A stretch of 64,000 nucleotides of DNA from contig NZ_CP107006.1 in the NCBI RefSeq assembly GCF_022867795.2, positions 1,426,001 to 1,490,000 on the forward strand, in the 5' to 3' direction. Positions 41,420-50,504 of this stretch are shown here, in pieces. The notes below the pieces were generated by a model. It had not been told where the DNA came from and ran no database searches. It saw nothing but the letters and a program-made list of their open reading frames with translations. The DNA is from Chitinophaga horti. Its GTDB lineage: Bacteria; Bacteroidota; Bacteroidia; Chitinophagales; Chitinophagaceae. The first letter of the stretch is position 1. Every line of letters starts with the position of its first letter. The translations under genes were made by a program, and so were the position numbers.

Positions 41420-42067
41420 TTACGAGTGCTGATTGGCTGATATACTGCATTTATCCAGAAATAACCGTACCAGGCTGATCGATGTTTGCTGCAGGGCCGA
41501 CCGTCCGCGGGTAATTGGCTCGGTGCTGATATGCTTCAGTAGCTTCTTTTCGGCTTCGTCGATGAGGCACGGACCCACATTCAGAAAGGTGCCCATGGTT
41601 TGTCCGGCAACTTCCACTTCCTTCCTGATACCAGGGTAGTTTTCAAACAGCTTTTGCCATACAATCCACGATGGGTCTACCTGTACGAACTGGTAGCGGC
41701 CAGGCTCCAATGTAATTTCATAGTTGATATTGCGCAGGTATAACAGGGAGGCTTCGCCTTCTCTGAAATGGTTCGTTTGGCCGTCCAGCACCAGTTGCAT
41801 ATTGTTTTCGAGCATATAGTGGAAAGAGGTGGAGGGAACATCGGGGTAAAACTCGAATTGTGTAATCTGCTCTACAGTAAGGTTAAAATGCCAGTACACA
41901 AGATTCACCAGGCTTACCCGCTGGATCAGCAGTTTACCGAAAGGAACAGGGGGGAGGTAGGCCTGTGCGTTGGGTATCAGGTCCGCGTGATACAGTTCCC
42001 GTTGTTGCGGGTCTCTTAGCTGGTATAGGTGCTGAAGCTTATTACATTGTCGTATCCTGAAATTCAT
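41420..42067 (-). CDS. AraC-type ligand-binding domain protein without HTH
   Basis: 215 residues. The sequence resembles the sensory N-terminal half of Bacteroidota AraC regulators: a beta-rich core (LVYWHFNLTVEQITQFEFYP, LVLDGQTNHFREGEASLLYL) followed by helices ending LVRLFLDKC. The two helix-turn-helix motifs that should follow are missing; only 109 bp separate the stop from the next gene, so they are not hidden in another frame. It is divergent from the phytase-locus TonB receptor. It may be an orphan sensor or a decayed regulator. Confidence 0.6.
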   Translation of the reverse strand: MNFRIRQCNKLQHLYQLRDPQQRELYHADLIPNAQAYLPPVPFGKLLIQRVSLVNLVYWHFNLTVEQITQFEFYPDVPSTSFHYMLENNMQLVLDGQTNHFREGEASLLYLRNINYEITLEPGRYQFVQVDPSWIVWQKLFENYPGIRKEVEVAGQTMGTFLNVGPCLIDEAEKKLLKHISTEPITRGRSALQQTSISLVRLFLDKCSISANQHS

Positions 42068-42141
42068 GAAACGGAGGAAGCTTGATGTGATGTTAGTGAT
42101 GTCTTAAGCAATGCGGGGGTTAAAACAGTAATGAATGCACT

Positions 42142-42204
42142 CTGCAATATTAGGCTACAGGGCTGCATTATTGCAGCATTTTAACCGCAGTGTTAATATT
42201 GCAG
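42142..42204. promoter_or_regulatory. Nested palindromes between the AraC-like gene and the phytase-locus receptor
   Basis: CTGCAATATTA (42142-42152) and TAATATTGCAG (42194-42204) form a perfect 11-bp inverted pair. Nested between them is GCTGCA-TTAT-TGCAGC (42162-42177). The structure is upstream of the predicted promoter at 42239-42270, so it is more likely an operator or DNA structure than an RNA leader element. Confidence 0.55.
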
Positions 42205-42238
42205 CAACAATTCCTTAACCTTTCGATAACGTTATTCA

Positions 42239-42270
42239 TTGGGGGCTTCGGCGCACATCGACTAATCTTG
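42239..42270 (+). promoter_or_regulatory. Promoter candidate for the TonB receptor/phytase operon
   Basis: ATTG (about 42238-42241) and TAATCTTG (42263-42270) fit the Bacteroidota -33/-7 pattern, with one mismatch in TAnnTTTG and about 21 bp between them. The ATG is 24 bp downstream of the -7 element. Confidence 0.5.
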
Positions 42271-42293
42271 CACTCAAATTTTAACAGCTAGAT

Positions 42294-45107
42294 ATGCGCA
42301 AGATTTTTACGCTCGTACTGATGGTATTCTCCTGCATCGGTGCCTATGCACAAAGTGGCCTGTTAACCGGTTCGGTTATCGACAAGGGTCAAAACCTGTC
42401 CCTCCCTGGTGCTACTTTAAAACTTACACCTGGTAACCAATACACGATCTCTAACCAGTTTGGCAAGTTCGAGTTTTTAAAGGTGCCTGTAGGCAGTTAC
42501 ACACTGACGGTGACTTACATGGGTTACCAGACTGCTACGCAATCGGTAACAGTTGAAGAGAACAAAGCTACCACCGTTAAAATGCAGCTCGAAAGCGGCG
42601 GCGTTTCCGGTAAAGAAGTGGTGGTAATGGGCGACCGTCTGCGTGGCCAGGCCAAAGCATTGAACCAGCAAAAGAACAAGCCGAATATCAGCAACATCGT
42701 ATCTGCCGACCAGATCGGCCGCTTCCCGGATGCGAACATTGGCGATGCGATCAAACGTATTCCCGGTGTAACCATGCAGAACGACCAGGGCGAAGCGCGT
42801 AACATCATCATCCGCGGCCTGGCCCCGGAACTGAATTCCGTTACGCTTAACGGCGACCGCATCCCTTCTGCCGAAGGTGATAACCGTCGTGTGCAGATGG
42901 ACCTGATCCCTTCCGACATGGTGCAGACCATCGAGGTGAATAAGACTTTAACACCTGATATGGATGCCGACGCGATCGGTGGTTCCGTAAACCTGGTAAC
43001 CCGTGCTGCGCCTACCGGTCCTCGTGTTTCAGCTACACTTTCCGGAGGTTACAATCCTATCCGCGAAAAGGCGCTTTACACCGGTTCCCTGGTACTGGGC
43101 AACCGTTTCATGAAAAATAAACTGGGTGCTGTATTAAGCGCATCTTACAATAACAATGATTACGGTTCTGACGATATGGAAGCTACCTGGGCGAAGGATG
43201 ATGCAGGTAATGTTTATGTAGAAGAATCAGAGATCCGTACGTACAATGTTCAGCGTATACGTCGCAGTGCATCAGTAGCATTGGACTACCAGTTCAACGC
43301 CCGTAACGTAATTTTTGCCAATGCTATGTATAACTGGCGCGACGACCGTGAAAACCGTTTCCGCGTTAGCTATAAAGATATCGAGCCTGCTTATGATGGC
43401 AACGATAACATTACCGGCTACACTGGTTCCGTTGTTCGTGAATCTAAAGGTGGTATCGAAAACAACCGTAACAAAGGCCGCAGGCTGGAAGATCAGCGCG
43501 TGCAGAACTACTCCCTGCGCGGTGAACACCTGCTGGGTAGCAAAGTAAACCTGGATTGGGGTGCATCCTTCTCCACCGCGAGTGAGGATCGTCCGAACGA
43601 GCGTTACATTGAATATGAACTGGAAGATCAGGCGATCAACCTGGATCTTGCTAATCCGAAGTTTCCGATGGCGAGCGCTCCAGGAGCCACTAATCCCGAT
43701 TTTTCCCTGGCCGCTATTTCCGAAAACCACGACCACACCCGTGAGAATGAGTTGGGCCTGCGGTTGAACTTCCGCGTACCTTTAAGCATCGTGCCTGGTC
43801 AGAAAGGTCGCCTGCGTTTCGGTACCCGCGTTCGTCTGAAAGACAAGAAACGTGATAACAACTTCTTTGAATATGAGCCACTGAGCGAACTGGATGCTTT
43901 CGGCAGCCCATCTACCTCTTTCACTATTGATGGTAATTACGAGCCGGGATCCAAATATGCTAACCGTGGTGCTTTCATTAAGAAGGAATACCTGGGTGGC
44001 CTGCAGTTGAAGAACACCAGCCTGTTTGAGCAAAAAGACAAGGCTGACGAGTATCTCGCTATCAACTTTAAAGCAAAAGAAACCATCACAGCCGGTTACC
44101 TGCGTTTCGACCAGGACCTGACCAGCCAGCTGTCTATGATCGCCGGTGTGCGTTTCGAGAATACCAGCATCGATTATACTGGTAACGTGGTGGAAAATGA
44201 AGAAGACCTGGCCGGAGAGCGCAGTATCTCTAACAGCTACCTGAACATCCTGCCGAACCTGAGCTTTAAATACAATGTAAGCAACGATTTCATCCTCCGC
44301 GCTGCCGTTACTACTTCTATTGCCCGCCCGAATTACTACGACCTCGCACCGTACGTGAGCACTGTGGCTGACGATGAGGAGTTGTCTGCCGGTAACCCGA
44401 ACCTGAAAGCCGCTTACGCCTGGAACTTCGATGTGATGGGTGAATACTACTTTAAATCAGTAGGTATCCTTTCTGGTGGTGTGTTTTACAAAAACATCAA
44501 AGACTTCATTTACGTATACCGCGATCAGCAGTATAACACTGCAAAATACGCGGCTGATTATCCAGATCTGACCAACCCGATCCCTGCTGGAGACAACTGG
44601 GTGTACAAACAATCCCGCAACGGCGATAACGTGAAAGTTTACGGTTTCGAAGTAGCGCTGCAACGCCAGCTCGACTTCCTGCCAGGTGCGTTGAAAGGTT
44701 TGGGAATGTATGCGAACTATACTTACACTAAATCTAAAGCAGACGGTATTTACAATGCTGATGGCGACAAACGTACCGATGTAATGCTGCCTGGTACTGC
44801 ACCGCACATGTTTAACGTATCTCTGTCTTTCGAGAACAAACGTTTCACGGCGCGTGTTTCCGGCAACTACACAGCAGCTTACCTGGATGAACTGGGAGGT
44901 GATGACTTCAGCGACCGTTTCTACGACAAACAATTTTTCCTCGATGCCAACGCATCTTACAAAATTGCGAACCACTGGCGTATTTTCGCTGAAGCGAACA
45001 ACCTGACTAACCAGTCGTTACGTTATTACCAGGGTATTTCTTCCCGCACTATGCAGGACGAATACTACCGTCCCCGTTACAATTTCGGGGTGAAGTTTGA
45101 CTTATAA
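42294..45107 (+). CDS. TonB-dependent receptor of the phytase locus
   Basis: 937 residues. Signal peptide (ending GAYAQ), CarboxypepD_reg domain (about 25-100, SLPGATLKLTPGN and FGKFEFLKVPVGSYTLTV), plug (about 115-235, VTMQNDQGEARNIIIRGLAP and MDADAIGGSVNL), then a large barrel. The plug is of the type found in TIGR01782-like receptors. The gene is followed after 11 bp by a phytase lipoprotein, so the pair may handle phytate or released inositol phosphates; other phosphate-containing ligands are possible. The C-terminus RPRYNFGVKFDL is a normal barrel end. Confidence 0.93.
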   Translation: MRKIFTLVLMVFSCIGAYAQSGLLTGSVIDKGQNLSLPGATLKLTPGNQYTISNQFGKFEFLKVPVGSYTLTVTYMGYQTATQSVTVEENKATTVKMQLESGGVSGKEVVVMGDRLRGQAKALNQQKNKPNISNIVSADQIGRFPDANIGDAIKRIPGVTMQNDQGEARNIIIRGLAPELNSVTLNGDRIPSAEGDNRRVQMDLIPSDMVQTIEVNKTLTPDMDADAIGGSVNLVTRAAPTGPRVSATLSGGYNPIREKALYTGSLVLGNRFMKNKLGAVLSASYNNNDYGSDDMEATWAKDDAGNVYVEESEIRTYNVQRIRRSASVALDYQFNARNVIFANAMYNWRDDRENRFRVSYKDIEPAYDGNDNITGYTGSVVRESKGGIENNRNKGRRLEDQRVQNYSLRGEHLLGSKVNLDWGASFSTASEDRPNERYIEYELEDQAINLDLANPKFPMASAPGATNPDFSLAAISENHDHTRENELGLRLNFRVPLSIVPGQKGRLRFGTRVRLKDKKRDNNFFEYEPLSELDAFGSPSTSFTIDGNYEPGSKYANRGAFIKKEYLGGLQLKNTSLFEQKDKADEYLAINFKAKETITAGYLRFDQDLTSQLSMIAGVRFENTSIDYTGNVVENEEDLAGERSISNSYLNILPNLSFKYNVSNDFILRAAVTTSIARPNYYDLAPYVSTVADDEELSAGNPNLKAAYAWNFDVMGEYYFKSVGILSGGVFYKNIKDFIYVYRDQQYNTAKYAADYPDLTNPIPAGDNWVYKQSRNGDNVKVYGFEVALQRQLDFLPGALKGLGMYANYTYTKSKADGIYNADGDKRTDVMLPGTAPHMFNVSLSFENKRFTARVSGNYTAAYLDELGGDDFSDRFYDKQFFLDANASYKIANHWRIFAEANNLTNQSLRYYQGISSRTMQDEYYRPRYNFGVKFDL

Positions 45108-45118
45108 TCTGTGAATGA

Positions 45119-46152
45119 ATGTTTAGAAAGAAATTAACGCACGCAGCCTGCCTCGCCGTTCTGGCGCTGGCGGCCTGCGGCGAAAAAAAGCTACCGGTAC
45201 ATGCAGACGCTATCAAGCCGATAGCAGTAACGGAAGAAACAAAGTTTGATACTGATGATCCTGCGATCTGGATCAATAAAGCTGATACAGCGCATAGCCT
45301 GATCGTAGGGACCGATAAAGATACCAACGGCGGTTTATACACCTTTGACCTGGACGGTAAAATCCAGAAGAGCGTGCCGTTGAAACGTCCGAACAACGTA
45401 GACCTCACTTATGGTTTTATGTTGAATGGCGTGCCCGTAGACATCGCGGTCGTAACGGAAAGAGAAGCGAATAAGATCCGCATCTTCAGCCTGCCCGACC
45501 TGCGTCCGCTCGACAATGGTGGTATCCCCGTTTTTGAGGGCGAAACAGAACGCGATCCGATGGGTATTGCCTTGTATAACCGTCCGGCCGATTCGGCGAT
45601 ATTTGCCATCGTCGGCCGCAAATCCGGTCCTGCGCAGGGTTACCTGTGGCAATATCGTTTGGAAGATGCGGGCAATGGTACCATCAAAGCGACCGTGGTA
45701 CGCAAGTTTGGGCATACAGTGGTAAAAAAGAGATTGAAGCGATTGCGGTGGATAACCAGATGGGGTACGTGTACTATTCTGATGAAACAGTGGGCGTGCG
45801 TAAATATTCCGCTAATCCGGGTAACGAGCAGGAGCTGGGCATGTTCGCTAAAACAGGCTTTGCGTCTGACCATGAGGGCATTTCTATTTACCCGACTGGC
45901 GATAGCACCGGGTACGTACTGGTGTCAAATCAACAGAACAATACATTTGAAGTGTTTAGCCGAGAGGGTAGCAACACCTTCCTGGCCACCGTACCCGTAT
46001 CCACCGACGAAAGCGACGGATCGGATGTAACGGCCGTGCCGCTGGGTGCGAAGTACCCGAAAGGACTGTTCGTGGCGATGAGTAACGGCAAAGTTTTTCA
46101 CTACTACGATTGGCGCGATATTCAGCAAAAGATAGACGCAGCTAAGAAATAA
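45119..46152 (+). CDS. Beta-propeller phytase lipoprotein (one frameshift)
   Basis: Corrected length 344 residues. The lipoprotein signal ends LALAAC (Cys20). The first frame carries TKFDTDDPAIWIN, GTDKDTNGGLYTFDLDGK and RPNNVDLTYGF, motifs of beta-propeller (BPP) 3-phytases, which hydrolyse phytate with calcium. The frame breaks at 45710-45712 (GGG). With GGGG it continues KFGAYSGKKEIEAIAVDNQ and then VGVRKYSANPGNEQELGMFA, SDHEGISIYP and VSNQQNNTFEVF, all phytase-typical, to the stop at 46152. Lipid-anchored, probably at the cell surface with the upstream TonB receptor. Confidence 0.9.
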
Positions 46153-46160
46153 CAGCAAGG

Positions 46161-46189
46161 GGCAGGGGCGAAAGCTTCTGCCTTTTTTT
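46161..46189 (+). terminator. Terminator after the phytase gene
   Basis: GGCAGGGGC-GAAA-GCTTCTGCC is a 9-bp stem (two G-T pairs) with a GNRA-type tetraloop, followed by TTTTTTTA. Its T-run overlaps the stop region of the convergent DinB gene. Confidence 0.9.
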
Positions 46190-46724
46190 ATTGATGTTTC
46201 CCCAGAAGCAGGTAAAACATATAATCCGTCATCGGCGCATCGTGAAGGCCCGCCTGGTGGCCCATAGATGTTAGCTGCCCCCGATGATACATGCTGTGCA
46301 TGAGCGTGTGCATTAATAATTCCGCCCGTGGCCTGGCTGGTGTCATGCCATAAGATTCTGTAAAGTTACAGGGTTCGTAAAGGGTTTCTTCGTCCAGCGA
46401 CTGCACATATTCATTTAACACCTCCGCTTGTTCCAATACACCGTCGTACAATTCTTCCAGCGAGCCGTTGAACGTTTGTTGAATATTGACACATTCCCTG
46501 CCGGCGGCCATCCAGGAGAACCAGTGCGCTTCTGTGGCCCAGATGTGTAACAGCGTGCTGCGGAGACTATAAAAACTCGAGGCCAGTTCCGCCTCAATAA
46601 TGCTGGCGGGCTTGCGCTTCAGCCAATTGATCAGTCGATGCGTAGCCCATTGATTGAAGGCCGCATAATCCCTTATTAAGCTGCCAGCGCTTATGGAAGG
46701 GCCGGCTTGTACAAGTTGTAACAT
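46188..46724 (-). CDS. DinB family protein
   Basis: 178 residues, four-helix-bundle DinB type. His residues placed as in metal-binding DinB proteins occur in HIWATEAHW (about residues 57-64) and in the pair around HTLMHSMYHRGQL (about 138-150). Members are thiol-S-transferase-like or stress proteins, often damage-inducible in Bacillus; the substrate here is unknown. It is convergent with the phytase gene and divergent from the putative DNA-repair radical SAM gene. Confidence 0.85.
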   Translation of the reverse strand: MLQLVQAGPSISAGSLIRDYAAFNQWATHRLINWLKRKPASIIEAELASSFYSLRSTLLHIWATEAHWFSWMAAGRECVNIQQTFNGSLEELYDGVLEQAEVLNEYVQSLDEETLYEPCNFTESYGMTPARPRAELLMHTLMHSMYHRGQLTSMGHQAGLHDAPMTDYMFYLLLGKHQ

Positions 46725-46838
46725 GATCTACCAATTTATGATACAAAGAAAAAACCGGTTAGTGACAGCAGTATGTCAGGAGTCTAAAATAAATTAGTTT
46801 GATGTATTTGCTAAAAAAATTAGTAATTTAGTAATCGT

Positions 46839-48089
46839 ATGTCAGACAGAATTAGTGAGAAACTGCAAATATTGGCGGATGCTGCGAAATACGATGTATC
46901 GTGCTCATCCAGCGGAAGTAAGCGTAAGAACGATAATAAGGGCCTGGGGGATGCGTATGGCAGTGGGATTTGCCACACCTATACCGAAGACGGCCGTTGT
47001 GTATCGCTGCTGAAAATCTTGTTGACCAACTTCTGCATTTATGATTGCGCCTACTGTGTAACGCGGAAAAGTAATGATATCAAACGCGTCGCTTTTACGG
47101 TCCAGGAAGTCGTAGATCTTACCATTAATTTTTACCGGCGAAATTATATAGAGGGATTGTTCCTGAGTTCCGGCATTTTCAAAAATGCTGATTATACGAT
47201 GGAGCGGCTTGTACTGGTGGCAAAGAAGCTGCGCACCGAGCATAAGTTTAATGGGTATATTCACCTGAAGTCGATACCCGGTGCCAGCGATGAGCTGATG
47301 CACGAGGCCGGGTTATATGCTGACAGGCTGAGTGTAAATATAGAGATACCGACGGAGCAGGGTTTAAAACTCCTGGCGCCTGATAAAGACCGGAAGGATA
47401 TGATAAAACCGATGCATTACCTCAAAGGCGCGATAGAGCAGTCGGAGTCGGAGCGGCAGACCTTAAGGCACGCGCCATTATTTGCACCTGCCGGACAGAG
47501 TACCCAGATGATCATTGGGGCCACAGGCGAGTCGGACAAAGATATTATGTACACCGCTCACCAGTTCTATAAAGGCTTTAGCTTGAAACGTGTGTATTAC
47601 TCCGGCTACGTGCCTGTGAGTTCCGACAGCAGGCTGCCAGGCATGCAAAGCAGGGTGCCGCTGGTGAGGGAAAACAGGTTGTACCAGACCGACTGGCTGA
47701 TGCGTTTTTACGGCTTTCATATCAGGGAGATTTTGAATGACGAGCATCCGCAGCTGGAAACGGACATTGATCCTAAATTGAGTTGGGCCTTACGGAACAT
47801 GCAAACCTTTCCCGTGGATATTAATAAAGATGACCTGCAATTGATACTGCGTGTACCCGGTATTGGTGTGCAGTCGGCTCGAAAGATCGTAGCTGCCCGT
47901 AAGTTCGGGAAGCTGGATTGGGAGCAGTTGAAGAAAATAGGCGTGGCGATTAACAGGGCGCGGTATTTCATTACCTGTGCGGGCGGGCAGTTTCATCGGG
48001 ACAGGCCGCACGAGCAGATCAGGCAGTTTATTTTGAATGAGTCGAAGAGTAAATTTCACCGGGGCGTACAACAAGGGAGTTTGTTTTAA
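46839..48089 (+). CDS. Putative DNA modification/repair radical SAM protein (TIGR03916 type)
   Basis: 416 residues. The radical SAM cluster motif is C-IYD-C-AY-C (Cys66, Cys70, Cys73) within NFCIYDCAYCVTRKSNDIKR. A helix-hairpin-helix DNA-binding motif lies near the C-terminus (VPGIGVQSARKIVAARKFG, about 345-363). This combination defines the TIGR03916 family, thought to act on DNA, for example in base repair. The stop overlaps the first base of the next start (48089), where the known partner TIGR03915 protein is encoded. Confidence 0.93.
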   Translation: MSDRISEKLQILADAAKYDVSCSSSGSKRKNDNKGLGDAYGSGICHTYTEDGRCVSLLKILLTNFCIYDCAYCVTRKSNDIKRVAFTVQEVVDLTINFYRRNYIEGLFLSSGIFKNADYTMERLVLVAKKLRTEHKFNGYIHLKSIPGASDELMHEAGLYADRLSVNIEIPTEQGLKLLAPDKDRKDMIKPMHYLKGAIEQSESERQTLRHAPLFAPAGQSTQMIIGATGESDKDIMYTAHQFYKGFSLKRVYYSGYVPVSSDSRLPGMQSRVPLVRENRLYQTDWLMRFYGFHIREILNDEHPQLETDIDPKLSWALRNMQTFPVDINKDDLQLILRVPGIGVQSARKIVAARKFGKLDWEQLKKIGVAINRARYFITCAGGQFHRDRPHEQIRQFILNESKSKFHRGVQQGSLF

Positions 48090-48838
48090 TGGAAACGATA
48101 TTAGTGTATGATGGCAGCTGGCCGGGTTTACTTACGGCCGTGTTCGAGGCGTATGCAAATACTTGGGTGGCGGGCATCCGTGCGCTGGACAGGCTCTCGC
48201 AGCAGGACGTGTTTGCCAGCCAGATGGAAGTGCCCACCGACCTGGAAAAGGCCGCACGCGTTTGGAAAGGCCTGCATGGCAAAGTGCCTGCTGATGCCTG
48301 CAGACAGTTGTATTGCGCTTATCTCTCCGAATTGCCGGGTATAGAAATGGTCATTCTGTCCTGTGCGCGTTTCTACTTCTCCGGTGCAAAGGATCCTCAT
48401 TTAGCTTATGGCAAGAGTGACGTGCTGCGCATCACCCAGGTAGCCAAATCGGTTGACCGGGAGCGGCATAGGATGAAAGCCTTTGTGCGATTTCAGCGCA
48501 CCGGTGATGATCTGTATTATGCCGCCGTAGAACCAGATTTTAACGTATTGCCCTTGATTGCCGACCACTTTCAGCATCGGTACGCCGATCAGCGTTGGCT
48601 GATCTATGATTTTAAGCGAGGGTATGGCATTTACTATAACCTGCAAACCGTGGAAGAAGTGATGTTTGATGGCGGAGGGCCGGATGCTTCGGATGCCTTG
48701 CACGAGGGTGAACAGTTGTACCAGGATTTGTGGAAGGAGTATTTTCAGCGTGTCAATATTAGCGAGCGTAAGAATACGAAGCTGCATTTGAGACATGTGC
48801 CAAAGCGGTATTGGCGGTTGCTGACGGAGAAGTGGTAA
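48089..48838 (+). CDS. TIGR03915 family putative DNA-repair protein
   Basis: 249 residues, beginning METILVYDGSWPGLLTAVFE, the family opening. The C-terminal half contains VLPLIADHFQHRYADQRWLI and DFKRGYGIYYNLQ, a region typical of the family and related in part to uracil-DNA glycosylase-like proteins. Genes of this kind are nearly always next to the radical SAM partner, here overlapping by one base, so the two probably act as one repair or modification unit. Exact reaction not known. Confidence 0.92.
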   Translation: METILVYDGSWPGLLTAVFEAYANTWVAGIRALDRLSQQDVFASQMEVPTDLEKAARVWKGLHGKVPADACRQLYCAYLSELPGIEMVILSCARFYFSGAKDPHLAYGKSDVLRITQVAKSVDRERHRMKAFVRFQRTGDDLYYAAVEPDFNVLPLIADHFQHRYADQRWLIYDFKRGYGIYYNLQTVEEVMFDGGGPDASDALHEGEQLYQDLWKEYFQRVNISERKNTKLHLRHVPKRYWRLLTEKW

Positions 48839-49050
48839 TAGTATATTTTGGACGTGTTGCCATGCGACGCAGGCGTCGGTTGTTGCCGCGTGATGTCGGT
48901 GTTGGTTAACAACGGAGTGGTAATAGCGGCTTATTGTGGCATGTGCTAACAGGCTCTAAGGGCGGCAGTGATTGGGAGCGCTCCTGAGTTAATTGAAGTG
49001 TATACCACCAGGTGAGTTGACAAAATAACGTTCATATCAAAAACTATATC

Positions 49051-49058
49051 TAATTTTC
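49051..49058 (+). promoter_or_regulatory. Promoter -7 candidate for the HipA-like kinase operon
   Basis: TAATTTTC differs from TAnnTTTG only at the last base. It lies 42 bp before the chosen ATG at 49101. The preceding gap from 48839 holds no gene that I can support. Confidence 0.4.
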
Positions 49059-49100
49059 GCCTGATTTTAGTTATTGATGACGTTTATAACAGGAGAGGAG

Positions 49101-49898
49101 ATGACCATTCAAACGCCCGTACTCAGAAGCGTTAACGTAGTGCGCTACGTGACGCCGCTACGCGAAGGCGGCTCGCTTCCCGCCATTGTGGAAGCAGACG
49201 ACGGCTTTTTATATGTTTTGAAATTCAGGGGTGCCGGCCAGGGTCTAAAGGCGCTGGTAGCCGACCTGATAGGAGGCGAACTTGCCCGCGCCCTGGGTTT
49301 TAAAGTGCCCGAAATCGTATTTGCTAATCTTGACAGTTCATTTGGCCGTACCGAGCCAGACGAAGAGATACAGGACCTGCTGCGTGCGAGCGAAGGAACG
49401 AATCTGGCGTTGCATTACCTCTCAGGTGCTATTACTTATGAACCTGCGGTGATGCGGGTAGACGATCGCCTGTCCTCACAGATCGTATGGCTGGATTGCC
49501 TCATCACCAACGTAGACCGCACCCCTCGTAATACCAATATGCTCAGCTGGAATCGTGAGTTATGGCTCATCGATCATGGCGCTTCCTTATACTTCCATCA
49601 CTCCTGGGATAACTGGGAGGAACAGGCACGCCGTCCGTTCGTGCAGGTGAAAGACCATGTGCTGCTGCCATGGGCCAGTCAGTTGCCGGAGGTGGATGCT
49701 GAATTTAAAGCGAAGCTCACGCCTGAACTTGTAAACAACATTGTGGCGATGGTGCCTGACGAATGGCTTACCGGTTATGGCATAGATGCTTCGCCCGCCG
49801 AGCGGCGTGAGGTGTATGCGAACTTCCTGCTGACACGTATCAATTCTTCCGAAATCTTTGTAAACGAAGCCCAAAATGCAAGAAAAGCACTTATTTGA
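49101..49898 (+). CDS. HipA-like kinase
   Basis: 265 residues from ATG 49101; an in-frame ATG at 49077 would add 8 residues. The shorter start matches the family opening (VRYVTPLREGGSLPAIVEAD). A nucleotide-binding segment YVLKFRGAGQG is followed by the kinase loop ITNVDRTPRNTN (Asp139, Asn144) and the metal-binding LIDHGASL (Asp158), as in HipA-fold Ser/Thr kinases of the PF20613 type. It lacks the N-terminal part of classical HipA and has no HipB partner. Instead it overlaps by 23 bp a DUF3037 gene, a pairing found repeatedly in other bacteria. Substrate unknown. Confidence 0.87.
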   Translation: MTIQTPVLRSVNVVRYVTPLREGGSLPAIVEADDGFLYVLKFRGAGQGLKALVADLIGGELARALGFKVPEIVFANLDSSFGRTEPDEEIQDLLRASEGTNLALHYLSGAITYEPAVMRVDDRLSSQIVWLDCLITNVDRTPRNTNMLSWNRELWLIDHGASLYFHHSWDNWEEQARRPFVQVKDHVLLPWASQLPEVDAEFKAKLTPELVNNIVAMVPDEWLTGYGIDASPAERREVYANFLLTRINSSEIFVNEAQNARKALI

Positions 49899-50262
49899 GT
49901 ACGCCGTGATTCGCGTTGTACCAAGGGTGGAACGTGAAGAATTTATTAATGCCGGCATCATCGTTTTCTGTAAAAAACAAAAGTACCTGAAAGCCAGGTT
50001 AACACTCAACGACAGTCGCCTGAAGGCCCTGTGCGCCGACACTGACTGCGCTGAAATAAAAGAATACCTTTCTGTGATCGAGAACGTATGCCTTGGCAAT
50101 CCGGCTACGGGCGGCCCCATCGCCCGGCTCGACATGCCCACCCGTTTCCGCTGGCTGACCGCGACGCGCAGTACGGTGGTGCAGTCGTCGAAAGTGCATC
50201 CCGGGTTGACGGATGATCTGGATGCGACGCTGGAGAAGTTGCATGGGGAGTTGGTGGTGTAA
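49876..50262 (+). CDS. DUF3037 protein, partner of the HipA-like kinase
   Basis: 128 residues; its ATG lies inside the end of the kinase gene. The DUF3037 hallmark is the opening EYAVIRVVPRVEREEFINAG followed by GIIVFCKKQKYL, with the conserved PTRFRWLTATRSTVVQ further on. DUF3037 has no proven function; the constant linkage to HipA-like kinases suggests substrate, regulator or antitoxin. Downstream lies an imperfect tandem repeat, then tRNA-Lys. Confidence 0.88.
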   Translation: MQEKHLFEYAVIRVVPRVEREEFINAGIIVFCKKQKYLKARLTLNDSRLKALCADTDCAEIKEYLSVIENVCLGNPATGGPIARLDMPTRFRWLTATRSTVVQSSKVHPGLTDDLDATLEKLHGELVV

Positions 50263-50279
50263 GGGGAACGGATAAGAGG

Positions 50280-50493
50280 CTGTTGCGTCGGCTGCATGCT
50301 GATGGTTGCGCAAAGGCGGGCGGTGATAGCATGCAGATGGATTGTAAGGCGCAGATGCGAATCTGTTGCGCGGCTGCATGTTGGCGGTTGGACAAAGGCG
50401 GGTAGCGGTGGTATGCAGATAGATTGTAAGGCCTACAGATTAAGCGTCTGTTGATCGCGCGTGAAACGAAGGCAGGTAATGTGCCCTCGCAGC
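50280..50493 (+). repeat. Imperfect ~84-bp noncoding tandem repeat
   Basis: Two diverged units (50280-50362, 83 bp; 50363-50447, 85 bp) share CTGTTGCG, GGCTGCATG, CAAAGGCGGG, TATGCAGATRGATTGTAAGG. A partial third unit starts at 50448 (CTGTTGATCGCGC). No open frame of interest. It lies between the DUF3037 stop and the tRNA promoter. Confidence 0.7.
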
Positions 50494-50504
50494 AATATCG
50501 CTAA

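Noticed and set aside
45646-46152. Separate gene for the second half of the phytase
   Set aside because: It lacks a signal peptide and its first ~20 residues are out-of-frame translation of the first half; the two halves join with one added base.
46161-46189. Riboswitch or small RNA
   Set aside because: The compact stem, GNRA-like loop and T-run are fully explained by a terminator.
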